From: Bordetella genomosp. 13 | Lineage (GTDB): Bacteria > Pseudomonadota > Gammaproteobacteria > Burkholderiales > Burkholderiaceae_B | Length of the DNA stretch: 64,000 nt | Direction of reading: 5' to 3' | NCBI RefSeq assembly: GCF_007679965.1 | Contig: NZ_VEHL01000006.1 | Span: 307,102-371,101, forward strand | Shown here: in pieces, positions 55,392-64,000 of the stretch | How positions within the stretch are numbered: the first letter of the stretch is position 1 | Layout: every line of letters starts with the position of its first letter | Translations under genes and position numbers: made by a program | The notes under the pieces: generated by a model | Told to the model about the DNA's origin: nothing | The model's input: only the letters and a program-made list of their open reading frames with translations | The model's database searches: none

Positions 55392-58300
55392 CTAGAACGG
55401 CACCATCACCTTCAAGCTCGCGCTATGGCTGTCCGCCCGCCGCGAGAACTCGCCGTCGTACTGCAGCCGGAAGTCCACGCCCTTGCGCGAGGTGACCTGC
55501 AGGCCGGCCCCGACGCGGCCGGTCACGTCATCGATGGGCATCTCGTTGCGGAACGTGCCCGTGCCCGAGGGGGCGCCGCGCAGCCGAGCATTCACCGCCC
55601 AGTTGTCCCCCGACAGGAAAGACGCGCCCACGTAGGCGAACGGCCGCACATCGGAGCCGTCGGGCAGTTTGGCCCGTCCGCCGATCTCCACCATCGGCGA
55701 CAACGCCATCAGGAACTTGTCGCTGCTGTCCACCGTGAGGCCCAGTGCGTGGTCGCCGGATTCGCGGTGGCCCGGCATGCGCGTGTAGGTTGCGTCCAGG
55801 TCCACGTACGGCTTCACGTAGGCCTTCTCGGTGGCGAAGGTGCGCGCCGCGCGCAGCCGCACCCCGGCGCTGTACACGTCCGGCGTGCTCTTCAGGCTGG
55901 CCTCGTACCCCGGTATGGCGATGCCGCGCTTCAGGTCATAGCTGCCGTAGCCGCCGCCGACCGCGCCCGAGAACGTCCAGGGCCCGGCTTCGCGCTTGAG
56001 CACCACGCCGGCATAGCCGCTGTCCCCGCTGCCGCGCACGCGCGAGTCGCCGTCGAGCCGGCTGTTCTGGTAGGCCATCGAGCCGCCCAGGAACCAGCCC
56101 GGGCCGACCTGCCGCTGCCCGCCGAATTGATACGACGTGGTGTCGTAGCCGAAGCCCGCGCCGCCGTTGTCGGCATCCTGGTGGGTGGTGCGGCGCGTGA
56201 CCAGGCCCCAGGAGCAGTCGCGTTCGCCAGTCAGCGCGTCGGCGCCGGTATATGCAGGGCACGACATCATGTTGCCTGTGAACTGCGTCATGCCGGCCAT
56301 GGATTGCGCGGCCGGCGCCAACGCCGCGCCCGGCAGCAGATCGTTCACCCGGCTCCGGTATGCCCGGGCGCCGTCGCGCGACGCGAGGTCCAGTTGCGCG
56401 AACAGCGGCGCCAGCGCTGCGTTGCCGCCCGCGTTCCAGATGCCCTGCAGGTTGCGCGCGGCGTCGCGCTCGTTGCCCGCCAGTCCCATAGACGGGGCAT
56501 CGAAGTCGGCCGCTTGCGCCTGCACCAGGTGATCCTGGCCGCTGCGCCGGATGCCATAGTCGATGACGGGACTGTCCTTGGCCTGCAAGGCGCCCTGCGT
56601 GGCGCCTTGCACGGTCAGCACCGGCAATTCCCGGCCCGGCAGCAGTGCGGTCGGCATGGGCTCGAGCATGCCGCCCAGTGCGGCATCGCCCTGCACCACC
56701 AGGCGGCTGGACCGCATGCGGTCGAAGTCCACGTCGTTGCGCAGCACGCCGGTGCCGGCCTGGCTGAAGCGGCCCGTGATCAGCAAGGTCTCGAAGCCGC
56801 GAGGCCGGCCGACCAGCACCAGGCCTTCGTTCGCCACATTGGCTTCGTACACGTTGGCGGACGTCATCGTGGCCGAGGCCTGGATGTTGACGTCGCACGC
56901 GGAATTGCCGCTGGTGTTCTGGCAGAGGATGTTGCCGCTGACCAGGCCGGCGGTGTTGACGGTCAGGCGGGATCCGAACGCGTCATCGTCTTCGCCTGAA
57001 TAGCGCACTGCCGTCCCGGATTGCGCGCCGAGCTGGGCGCCCTTGGCCACATTCAACACGTTGTGCTTGCCATTGGCGACCCAGACCCCGTTGCCGTTGC
57101 TGCCCGAACCGCCCTGGACCGTGCCGTTGACGTTCACGGTCACGACCGCGTTGTCTTCCCAACCGAGGCTTTGCGCGAAAATCCCCGTAGACCCCTCTCC
57201 GGACGAGGATATCGTCGAGGACTGCGTGACAGTGACGGCGCCGCTGATGCCGCCGGAAGTGCTGGCCTTGCCAGCAAAACCTGTCCCGTTGTAGCCGCCG
57301 AGCCCGCCCCCGCCGCCGATGGACTGGGCGATGATGCCGAAGGCGTTGCGACCCGCCGTGGCGATCGGCGCACTGGCTGTGACGTTCACTGCCGAGGAGC
57401 CGCCGCCAGCCTGGGTATTGGACCCTATGCCCGCCGCGGCAGGATCGAGCTGCACGCCCAGGGCCGTGTCGCCCAGGATGCCGCCGCCGCCGCCGATCGA
57501 TTGCGCCACGATTGCGTGCGAGCCATCGCCGTGGGTCGACACGCCGTTGCCGTAATTCACGGAGACGCTGACCTGTCCGCCATTGCCCGTGCCTCCCCCC
57601 ACGAATGCCCCGGTCAATCCCGAGGACGAACCGGTCGTGGCGATGCCGCCTCCGCCTCCGATGGACTGCGCCACGATGCCCAGGGCACGGTGGCCGTACG
57701 TCGTCACGCCGAAGCCCGACTCGATCCTGATGGCGCCGCCGTTGCCATGGATTCCGCTGGCGCCGCCCAGATGCAGCGACAACTGGTGTCCCCCGGAACC
57801 CGCCGCGGAATCCGTGCTGCCCGCCATGCCGATGCCGCCGCCCGCGCCGATCGACTGCACCACCATGCCATGGGCGCTGTCGCCGGTCGTGCCGATGTTC
57901 GCCAGGCTGTTGACCACCGTGATGTTGCCGCCGTCGCCGCCGCTGCCGCCCGTGCTGCCGACATGGATCGAGCCGGTCGTCCTGGGCGAACCCGAGGCGC
58001 CCATGCCGCCGCCGCCGCCGATGGACTGCATCACGATGCCGTGCGCGCCGAAGCCCTGGGTATAAAACCCGTCGTTGTCGTTGTAGCCGTCGATGAAGGC
58101 GTTGATGTCGCCGCCCTTGCCGCCGGACCCGCCCGACCCGCCGACCGACAGGCTCAGCTGCGCCGTGGCGCTGCTGGCCGCCACCGTCGCCGCGCCGCCC
58201 TGGCCGCCGCCGCCGCCGATGGATTGCAGCACCGCGGCATCCGCATAGTCGCCGTAGGTGCGGATGATGGCCGCCAGGTCGACCGGCTTGCTGGAGGTGC

Positions 58301-61300
58301 CGATGGCCCCGCCCGCGCCACCGTTGCCGCCCGAGCCGCCCACGGCCAGCGTCAGCGCATAGCTGGTGCTGTCGTCGCGCAGCGAGCCGGCCAGCCGGCG
58401 CAGCACGCCCGTCGACGCATCGGCGGAGCTGCCGCCCGCGGCGCCGCCCAGGCCGCCCGCGCCGCCGATGCTCTGCGCCAGGAATCCGTCCGCGTCCGCG
58501 CCATAGGTCGCGATGTTGCCGTCGGCCGAGAACGTGATGGCGCCGCCTGCTCCGCCCGAGGCGCCGTTGCCGCCCAGGTAGACGTGGGTGTCGACGTCGA
58601 CCTCGCTGTCCTGCGGGCTGCCGCTGAGCGCCAGTCCGGCCTGGCCGCCCTGGGCCGTGCCGCCGCCCCCACCGATGGATTGCAGCAGCACGCCGCGCGC
58701 GCCGTCGCCCGCCGTGGCGATACGGTCGCTCATCGTGCTGTCGAATTCCACCGTGTTGCCCGCGCCGCCGCCGCCCCCCGATTTACCCAGCGCCAGCGTG
58801 AAGCTGACGGACGCGTCGGTCTGCCTGCTGTCGGCCGAGGCCGACCCCAGGCCGCCCGCGCCGCCGCCGCCGCCGATGCTCTGCACCATCACCGCGTTGG
58901 CGGACTCGCCCCAGGTGGCGATGGTGCTGTTGCCCTGCAGCTTCAGCGTGGCCGATCCGCCGGCCGCGCCATTGCTGCCGGTCCCGCCCAGCGCCAGCGA
59001 GGCCGTGGCCGCTGCAGAGCTGCCGGTGCCCAGCACCGTCGCCGCGGATGACGCGCTGCCGCCCGTGCCGCCGCCCCCGCCGATCGATTGAACCAGCGCG
59101 CCATACGAGCCCGCGCCATAGGTCGTGATGCCCGAGCCGGTCAGCGTGGCAACGGCCTGACCACCCGCGCCGCCGCTGCCGCCGGTGCCGCCCATGGCGA
59201 ACGACAAGGCCGCGCCCACCGACGTGTCGCCCACCGGGACGGCCAGTGCGTAGGACGTGGCGGCCGAACTGCCGCCCATGCCGCCGCCGCCGCCGATCGA
59301 CTGCACCACCACGGCATGCGCATCGCCCGCGGTGGTGCCCGCCGTACCCGTCGTGATGGTGGCTCCCGTAAGGGTGGCCGAGGCCGTGCCGCCGCCGCCA
59401 CCGCCGCCGCCCTTGCCGCCCACGGCCACGGACATCGCGAATCCCGGGCCGGCGCCGTACGACGCCGCCGCGCCTCCTGTGCCCCCACCCCCGCCGATCG
59501 CCTGCGCCACCACGCCGTATGCGTGATCGCCCGCCGTGGTCAGCGTGCCGCCGCTGAGCGTCGCATTGCTGGTCCCGCCCCAACCGCCGTCGCCGCCCTG
59601 GCCGCCGATCGACCCCATGCCGGACGCGCCGCCTCCATCCCCGCCGCCGCCGCCGATGGATTGCGCCAGCATGCCGATGGCGCTCTGTCCGTTCGTTCTC
59701 AACGATCCGGAGTTCGTCACGTCCACCTGTCCGCCGCCCACCGCCGAGCCCCCATCGCCGCCCAGGGCGACGATGCCGCTGCTCTGCCCCGCGGTCCCGC
59801 CGCCGCCGCCGATCGACTGCGCCACCATGCCGTGCGCGGCCAGTCCGGAGGTCGTGATGCCGCCGCTGTTCACGAGGGTGACGTGGCCGGGCGAGCCGCC
59901 GTTGCCGGCATTGGCGCCCACGTTGCCGAACAGTTCGAAGTTGTCCGACGCGCTACCGCCGTAGCCGCCCATGGACTGGCCCAGGACGCCGATGGCGTTC
60001 GTGCCGGTCGTCGTGATGCTGCCCCCGTCGCCCAGAGTGATGGTGACCGCGCCGCCCGCGCCGCCCACGCCCGAGTTCTCGGCGGAAAAGTCGGCGATGC
60101 CGCTGCTGGGCTGCACCCCGCCGCCGCCGCCGCCCACGCTGCGCGCGACGATGCCGTGCGACATCGTTCCGTCGGTGGAAATGCGCGAGTTGCCGGACGT
60201 GTTGATGACGATGGTGCCGCCCACGCCGCCATTGCTGCCGTCGCTGTCCTCGCGGCCCATGCCGCCGTTGCCGCCCACCGCCACCGACAGCACGCCGGGC
60301 AGGTAGTTGCCGCTGGTCTGGATGTCCGATCCGTCGAAGAGCGAGATGGACTTGGTTGTCGCCGTCGTGCCGCCCAGGCCGCCGGCGTGCCCCGAGTCGA
60401 AGTTCTGCGGCCCGGCGCCACCGTTCGCGCCGCGGCCGATCGACACGATGCCGCCGGACAGTCCTAGCAAGCCGGAAGGAGCGCCCAGCCCCGTCGCGTT
60501 GACCGTGATCTTGCCGTGGTTCTCGACCAGCAGCTCCGAATACCCGCCGCCGTCGCCGCCGTTGTCGCTGGGATCCGAGGAGGTCCGTCCGTCGCCGCCC
60601 TGACTGGACACGTAGATCCCGCGTACCCCGCTGGCCACGTTGTTGCTGCCGCCCACGTCCACGAGGATGCTGCCGTAGTTGTAGGCATACGCCTTGCCCC
60701 CCGAGCCGCCGGCACCGTTGTCCGTGCCGCCCAGGCCGCCCATGGTCTCGATGCCTATCCCCCAGGCGTACCGGCTGACGCTGCCGGCCTGCAGGGTGAT
60801 GCTGCCGGAGTTGGTGATGCTGACGACGCCCGCGCCGGCGCCATTGCCGCCATCCTGGTCGCCCGACGCCGCGGGATCTTCCTTGCCTCCGGGACCTCCG
60901 ACGCTGACACCATACAGTCCCACGCCGCCATAGGGTGCGGCCGTCAGGTTCACCGCGCCGTAATTGGTGATGTAGACGTGGTCGCCGGCACCGCCCGCGC
61001 CGCCGTTGCCGCCGCCGACCACTGTCGAGTCCGCGTCGGCGCCCGCGCCGCCGAGCGACGCTCCATAGATGCCGAATTGCGAGCCCGTGTCGTCCCAGAT
61101 GCCCGGCGCGGCGCCGTCCGCGTGCGTGGTCGGGGTCGTGCCCACCGTCAGCTTGCCCTGGTTCGTGATGCTGATCGTCCCGCCCGCGCCGCCGGCGGTT
61201 GCATCGTTGCTGGTGTCCTTGGACCCGTGCCCGCCGCGCAGCCGCACCAGTATCGCGGCCTGCTGCGTGGCGGAGGGCGTGGTGGGCTGCAGGTCGGCGG

Positions 61301-61598
61301 AACTGTTCACGACGTAATCGCCGCCCGGTTGTCCGTTGCCTGTGCTCACGCCATCCGCGCCCGCGTAGTCCACGACGATCTGCGTGTCCTGTCCGGCGCC
61401 CACCGTGCAGGTCGTGGACCCCCCGGAGTTCCCCGTTGGGCAATTCACTGCCGCCTGCGCGGCGCTCAGCGCCGCCATTGGTACCAGCGGAAGCCATTGC
61501 CGCCAAGAGGTCGGTTTGCGCCGCCACGGGGTGGTCGGCTGGGCGACGACAGGCGTGTCGGGACGGGCTTGCTGCGTGGACCGGGTATTGCGGGGCAT
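55392..61598 (-). CDS. Giant glycine-rich repeat autotransporter (type Va secretion)
   Basis: 2068 residues. The ATG follows GAGGAAATC. An extended N-terminal signal region runs about 1-50, with the hydrophobic part WLPLVPMAALSAAQA and cleavage near AQA-AVN. The passenger (about 50-1780) is built of glycine-rich units with the recurring box VAQSIGGGGG; I count 17 recognisable copies, plus about six more degenerate ones at the N-terminal side. The C-terminal autotransporter barrel is about 1790-2068 and ends in aromatic SLKVMVPF. It should form a surface beta-helix, probably an adhesin or biofilm factor. I see no protease motif and no RGD. Confidence 0.93.
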   Translation of the reverse strand: MPRNTRSTQQARPDTPVVAQPTTPWRRKPTSWRQWLPLVPMAALSAAQAAVNCPTGNSGGSTTCTVGAGQDTQIVVDYAGADGVSTGNGQPGGDYVVNSSADLQPTTPSATQQAAILVRLRGGHGSKDTSNDATAGGAGGTISITNQGKLTVGTTPTTHADGAAPGIWDDTGSQFGIYGASLGGAGADADSTVVGGGNGGAGGAGDHVYITNYGAVNLTAAPYGGVGLYGVSVGGPGGKEDPAASGDQDGGNGAGAGVVSITNSGSITLQAGSVSRYAWGIGIETMGGLGGTDNGAGGSGGKAYAYNYGSILVDVGGSNNVASGVRGIYVSSQGGDGRTSSDPSDNGGDGGGYSELLVENHGKITVNATGLGAPSGLLGLSGGIVSIGRGANGGAGPQNFDSGHAGGLGGTTATTKSISLFDGSDIQTSGNYLPGVLSVAVGGNGGMGREDSDGSNGGVGGTIVINTSGNSRISTDGTMSHGIVARSVGGGGGGVQPSSGIADFSAENSGVGGAGGAVTITLGDGGSITTTGTNAIGVLGQSMGGYGGSASDNFELFGNVGANAGNGGSPGHVTLVNSGGITTSGLAAHGMVAQSIGGGGGTAGQSSGIVALGGDGGSAVGGGQVDVTNSGSLRTNGQSAIGMLAQSIGGGGGDGGGASGMGSIGGQGGDGGWGGTSNATLSGGTLTTAGDHAYGVVAQAIGGGGGTGGAAASYGAGPGFAMSVAVGGKGGGGGGGGTASATLTGATITTGTAGTTAGDAHAVVVQSIGGGGGMGGSSAATSYALAVPVGDTSVGAALSFAMGGTGGSGGAGGQAVATLTGSGITTYGAGSYGALVQSIGGGGGTGGSASSAATVLGTGSSAAATASLALGGTGSNGAAGGSATLKLQGNSTIATWGESANAVMVQSIGGGGGAGGLGSASADSRQTDASVSFTLALGKSGGGGGAGNTVEFDSTMSDRIATAGDGARGVLLQSIGGGGGTAQGGQAGLALSGSPQDSEVDVDTHVYLGGNGASGGAGGAITFSADGNIATYGADADGFLAQSIGGAGGLGGAAGGSSADASTGVLRRLAGSLRDDSTSYALTLAVGGSGGNGGAGGAIGTSSKPVDLAAIIRTYGDYADAAVLQSIGGGGGQGGAATVAASSATAQLSLSVGGSGGSGGKGGDINAFIDGYNDNDGFYTQGFGAHGIVMQSIGGGGGMGASGSPRTTGSIHVGSTGGSGGDGGNITVVNSLANIGTTGDSAHGMVVQSIGAGGGIGMAGSTDSAAGSGGHQLSLHLGGASGIHGNGGAIRIESGFGVTTYGHRALGIVAQSIGGGGGIATTGSSSGLTGAFVGGGTGNGGQVSVSVNYGNGVSTHGDGSHAIVAQSIGGGGGILGDTALGVQLDPAAAGIGSNTQAGGGSSAVNVTASAPIATAGRNAFGIIAQSIGGGGGLGGYNGTGFAGKASTSGGISGAVTVTQSSTISSSGEGSTGIFAQSLGWEDNAVVTVNVNGTVQGGSGSNGNGVWVANGKHNVLNVAKGAQLGAQSGTAVRYSGEDDDAFGSRLTVNTAGLVSGNILCQNTSGNSACDVNIQASATMTSANVYEANVANEGLVLVGRPRGFETLLITGRFSQAGTGVLRNDVDFDRMRSSRLVVQGDAALGGMLEPMPTALLPGRELPVLTVQGATQGALQAKDSPVIDYGIRRSGQDHLVQAQAADFDAPSMGLAGNERDAARNLQGIWNAGGNAALAPLFAQLDLASRDGARAYRSRVNDLLPGAALAPAAQSMAGMTQFTGNMMSCPAYTGADALTGERDCSWGLVTRRTTHQDADNGGAGFGYDTTSYQFGGQRQVGPGWFLGGSMAYQNSRLDGDSRVRGSGDSGYAGVVLKREAGPWTFSGAVGGGYGSYDLKRGIAIPGYEASLKSTPDVYSAGVRLRAARTFATEKAYVKPYVDLDATYTRMPGHRESGDHALGLTVDSSDKFLMALSPMVEIGGRAKLPDGSDVRPFAYVGASFLSGDNWAVNARLRGAPSGTGTFRNEMPIDDVTGRVGAGLQVTSRKGVDFRLQYDGEFSRRADSHSASLKVMVPF
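57155..60150 (-). repeat. Glycine-rich passenger repeats
   Basis: About 17 degenerate units of roughly 55-95 residues, each ending in a box like [LV][AV]QSIGGGGG. At the DNA level the plus strand shows CCGCCGCCGCCGAT(G/C)GA(C/T)TG at each unit. The spacing is irregular, so this is a protein repeat and not a CRISPR array. Confidence 0.85.
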
Positions 61599-61820
61599 CG
61601 GGATTTCCTCGTGTCGCCCGGCTCCGCGTGAGCAGCATCGAGGCTGTCTACGGAAACATTCGGCGGTTTATCCGGACAGCTATTGTTCTGATTCCTGGCA
61701 TCTTGCATAGCGGTTTTCGACGAATCCGCTGCTTTGGTCGATGAATCCGGCCCGCACTGGCGCACGTCGGTGCGCCGTGACGGCAGAGGCTGCCGCCTTG
61801 CCGGCCCGCGGCCCTTCGAA

Positions 61821-63284
61821 CTAGATCAGGATGATGTCGTAGTTCTCTTGGGTATACGTGCCCTCGACCTCCAGCGAGATCGGCTTGCCGACGAAATCGC
61901 CCAGCATGGCAAGGTGCTGGCTTTCCTCTTCCAGGAACAGGTCCACCACCTGTTGCGACGCCAGCACGCGGAACTCGCGCGGATTGAACTGCCGGCTCTC
62001 GCGCAGGATCTCGCGCAGGATCTCATAGCAGACCGTGCGCGGCGTGCGCACCGTGCCGCGCGCCTGGCACATGGGGCAGGGCTCGCACAGCTGGTGCGCC
62101 AGCGAGTCGCGCGTGCGCTTGCGGGTCATCTCCACCAGGCCCAGCTGCGTGAAGCCATTGACCGTCATGCGGGTGCGGTCGCGCGACAGCGCCTTCTTCA
62201 GCTCCGCCAGCACCGTCTCGCGATGCTCGGCGTCCTCCATGTCGATGAAATCCAGGATGACGATTCCGCCCAGGTTGCGCAGCCGCAATTGCCGGGCAAT
62301 GGCCTGTGCCGCCTCCAGATTGGTCTTGAAGATGGTGTCGTCGAAATTGCGGCCGCCCACGAAGCCGCCCGTGTTCACGTCCACCGTGGTCAGCGCTTCG
62401 GTCTGGTCCACGATCAGGTAGCCGCCCGACTTCAGGTCCACGCGCCGCGATAGCGCGCGGGCGATCTCCTCGTCGACGCCGGCCGTGTCGAACAGGGGGC
62501 GGTCGCCGCTGTAATGCCGGATGCGGTCCGCCACCGAGGGCGTGTACAGCCGCGCCCAGTCCTGCAGCGAGGCGGTGGTGCTGCGCGAGTCGACCTGGAT
62601 GACGCCCGTGTGCGGCCCGACCATGTCGCGCAGCACCCGTTGCGACAGGGTCAGGTCGTGATGCAGCAGGGTGGGGGCGGGCTGGCTGCGCGCCGCGGCC
62701 TGCACGCTGGCCCACAGCTTGCGCAGATACTCCAGGTCGGCCGCGATCTCTTCATCGGTGGCGCCTTCGGCCTGCGTGCGCACGATGAAGCCGCCTTTCT
62801 CCTCGGCGGGGATCAAGGCCTGCAGGCGCTCGCGCAGCTGCACGCGCTCCGCTTCGGAGTCGATCTTCTGCGAGATGCCGATGTGCGGATCATGCGGCAG
62901 GTGCACCAGCATGCGTCCCGCGATGCTGATCTGCGTCGACAGCCGCGCGCCCTTGGTGCCCAAGGGATCCTTGATGACCTGCACCATCAAGGTCTGCCCC
63001 TCGAACAGGAGCTTCTCTATGGGGGTGGGCGTCTGGCCCAGGCTGCGCTCGGTGCGATTCTCGCGCAGATCCGCGATATGGATGAACGCAGCCCGCTCCA
63101 ATCCCACGTCGATGAACGCGCTTTGCATGCCGGGCAGCACGCGCACCACGCGTCCCAGGTAGATGTTGCCCACCTGGCCCCGCTGGATGCTGCGCTCGAC
63201 GTGCAGCTCCTGTACGGCGCCTTGCTCCACCAACGCAACACGCGTCTCGAAAGGGGTGACATTGATCAGGATGTCTTCGCTCAT
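61821..63284 (-). CDS. rng: Ribonuclease G
   Basis: 487 residues, typical of RNase G. An S1 RNA-binding domain with the family insertion spans about 35-125 (GNIYLGRVVRVLPGMQSAFIDVGLERAAFIH). Magnesium-binding acidic residues lie in DVNTGGFVGGRNFDDTIFKTN and ILDFIDMEDAEHR. The zinc-link motif CEPCPMC lies near 405. It matures the 5-prime end of 16S rRNA and degrades mRNA. It starts about 160 bases from the rRNA-type promoters on the other strand. Confidence 0.96.
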   Translation of the reverse strand: MSEDILINVTPFETRVALVEQGAVQELHVERSIQRGQVGNIYLGRVVRVLPGMQSAFIDVGLERAAFIHIADLRENRTERSLGQTPTPIEKLLFEGQTLMVQVIKDPLGTKGARLSTQISIAGRMLVHLPHDPHIGISQKIDSEAERVQLRERLQALIPAEEKGGFIVRTQAEGATDEEIAADLEYLRKLWASVQAAARSQPAPTLLHHDLTLSQRVLRDMVGPHTGVIQVDSRSTTASLQDWARLYTPSVADRIRHYSGDRPLFDTAGVDEEIARALSRRVDLKSGGYLIVDQTEALTTVDVNTGGFVGGRNFDDTIFKTNLEAAQAIARQLRLRNLGGIVILDFIDMEDAEHRETVLAELKKALSRDRTRMTVNGFTQLGLVEMTRKRTRDSLAHQLCEPCPMCQARGTVRTPRTVCYEILREILRESRQFNPREFRVLASQQVVDLFLEEESQHLAMLGDFVGKPISLEVEGTYTQENYDIILI

Positions 63285-63440
63285 GTTCTCGTTCTATATA
63301 GGTGGATGCTTTACGGTGTAGGGTACCGTAAGCCATGAGCGGTAGAGGGGGAGGAAAGACGGCGTCCGGGGTCAATGGCCAGGAATCGTCATCAAAGATC
63401 CATGCCCGGTTCACGGCGATGGCATTTCTTCCGGCCCCAT

Positions 63441-63470
63441 TTGCCTTCAGTGAAAACCCTGTGCTATAGT
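63441..63470 (+). promoter_or_regulatory. Extended -10 promoter P0
   Basis: TTGCCT, 18-bp spacer, TATAGT with TGC directly upstream of the -10, so an extended -10 element. It is the first of three promoters reading out of the window. Confidence 0.5.
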
Positions 63471-63685
63471 TTCTGGCTCGGCGGTTGAAACGTTTTACGC
63501 GCTAGCGACAACGCAGCGGCGGCCGGGGTAAAGCAGGTAGTGAAGAGTGGTCAGGTCAGTGCGTGTCTCGCGGAGGGTTTGCGAGGCGGGCGCCGAAGGG
63601 GTTCGGAAGCTTGGCGCGATGCGCGGCGCAGGAGCCCAGGTCGAAAGGCAGTGATTCGATCGACATTCGGTGCCAAGCGAGGCGA

Positions 63686-63714
63686 CTTGACACGCTGTAA
63701 AAGCTTCTTCATAA
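63686..63714 (+). promoter_or_regulatory. rRNA-type promoter P1
   Basis: TTGACA (63686-63691), 17-bp spacer, CATAAT (63709-63714), followed by CTCG. The -35 is perfect consensus. Confidence 0.8.
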
Positions 63715-63904
63715 TCTCGTCCCTCTGTTGCCCAAGCGGCAGCGAGACGGAGTGAAGAGGGTTGAGTTAAGTCTGTGTTTTTCGTGGGGTTTTACGAAAA
63801 ACGTGGCTGGCGAAGTGATTCTGAAGTTTGGCGCGATGCGCGGCTTTGGGGTCTAGGTCGAAGGGTAGTGCGTCGATCGAAAAACGGCAGCGAAACAAAC
63901 TGAC

Positions 63905-63933
63905 TTGACAGCGTAAAAAAACTTCTTCATAAT
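63905..63933 (+). promoter_or_regulatory. rRNA-type promoter P2
   Basis: TTGACA (63905-63910), 17-bp A-rich spacer, CATAAT (63928-63933), followed by CTCG. Same layout as P1, 219 bp downstream. Confidence 0.8.
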
Positions 63934-64000
63934 CTCGTTTCTCTGCTGCTGACACAGCGGCAGACGAAAAAGCAAGGCAGCCGCAAGGCTGGCAGTACAG

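Larger units (their letters stand above)
63611..63940 (+). repeat. Imperfect tandem duplication carrying a promoter in each copy
   Basis: TTGGCGCGATGCGCGG occurs at 63611 and 63828, followed in both copies by AGGTCGAA, CGATCGA, ACTTGACA, CTTCTTCATAATCTCG and GCGGCAG at matching distances. The unit is 217-219 bp, with scattered substitutions and small indels. Confidence 0.85.
63285..64000 (+). promoter_or_regulatory. 716-base gene-free region with tandem strong promoters
   Basis: No open frame here is convincing. The region has three plus-strand promoters and an imperfect tandem duplication, described separately. The 16S rRNA start is not within the window, so assignment to an rRNA operon is inference. 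Confidence 0.7.

Noticed and set aside
57155..60150. Repeats resembling a CRISPR array or PE-PGRS genes
   Set aside because: The repeats are in frame, unequal in spacing and encode glycine loops of an autotransporter with a C-terminal barrel. No cas genes, and PE-PGRS proteins are mycobacterial.
57021..60467. Long plus-strand frames opposite the autotransporter repeats
   Set aside because: They arise from the GGC-rich repeat codons read in reverse, with Ala/Arg/His-rich output and no domain.
63540..63955. Small frames in the promoter region (63540-63755 plus, 63767-63955 minus)
   Set aside because: They overlap the duplicated promoters, have no family features, and the plus one reads through the -35/-10 boxes.

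Overview
The window (64 kb, high GC) looks like the chromosome of a betaproteobacterium of the family Alcaligenaceae, close to Bordetella or Achromobacter. The reasons are the rpsD-rpoA-rplQ ribosomal block, two Bug/TctC-type periplasmic receptors (a family greatly expanded in Bordetella), the System II cytochrome c genes, and the housekeeping set cutA-dsbD, hemB-engB, lptM-lysA, mrcA, aroKB, dgt, uvrA, ssb and rng. The assignment rests on gene content and recalled family resemblance; no search was run.

Layout. 1-1862: end of rpsD, then rpoA and rplQ with a clear terminator. 1935-21794: a catabolic block of two halves around a GntR regulator. The left half (1935-10508, minus strand) is an eight-gene CoA-thioester operon: acyl-CoA ligase, Bug receptor, paired acyl-CoA dehydrogenases, SDR dehydrogenase, MaoC hydratase, DUF35 protein and a thiolase-fold protein that lacks the catalytic cysteines. 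The right half (11596-21794) is a pyridine-ring pathway. It holds NicD- and NicX-like enzymes, an IclR regulator, a second Bug receptor, a three-subunit molybdenum hydroxylase with a CoxG-like protein, a flavin monooxygenase and a NicF-like amidohydrolase. A palindrome ATTCT-N7-AGAAT lies at the starts of the left operon and of nicDX, and a related half-site lies in front of the molybdenum-hydroxylase operon, so the halves are probably co-regulated.

21995-28943: a sugar-nucleotide/glycan cluster with galE, a broken second galE start, a natural glycosyltransferase/UDP-galactopyranose-mutase fusion, a cytoplasmic clan-A glycosidase and an ABC exporter. 28980-38206: core genes (HIT protein, cutA, dsbD, hemB, engB, cytochrome c4, the resB/ccsB cytochrome c assembly pair). 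38288-40334: a small lipoprotein and a hipBA toxin-antitoxin module whose promoter carries three operators spaced exactly 50 bp apart. 40481-55233: more core genes with an interposed LuxR regulator, GST and MFS transporter. 55392-61598: a 2068-residue glycine-rich repeat autotransporter. 61821-63284: rng. 63285-64000: no gene, but one extended -10 promoter followed by two near-duplicate strong promoters about 219 bp apart, as expected in front of an rRNA operon lying just beyond the window.

The most interesting material is the catabolic block, where retro-aldolase-like side-chain chemistry sits beside a nic-type pyridine pathway under an apparently shared operator, and the galE/UGM-fusion/glycosidase/ABC cluster, whose product is unknown.
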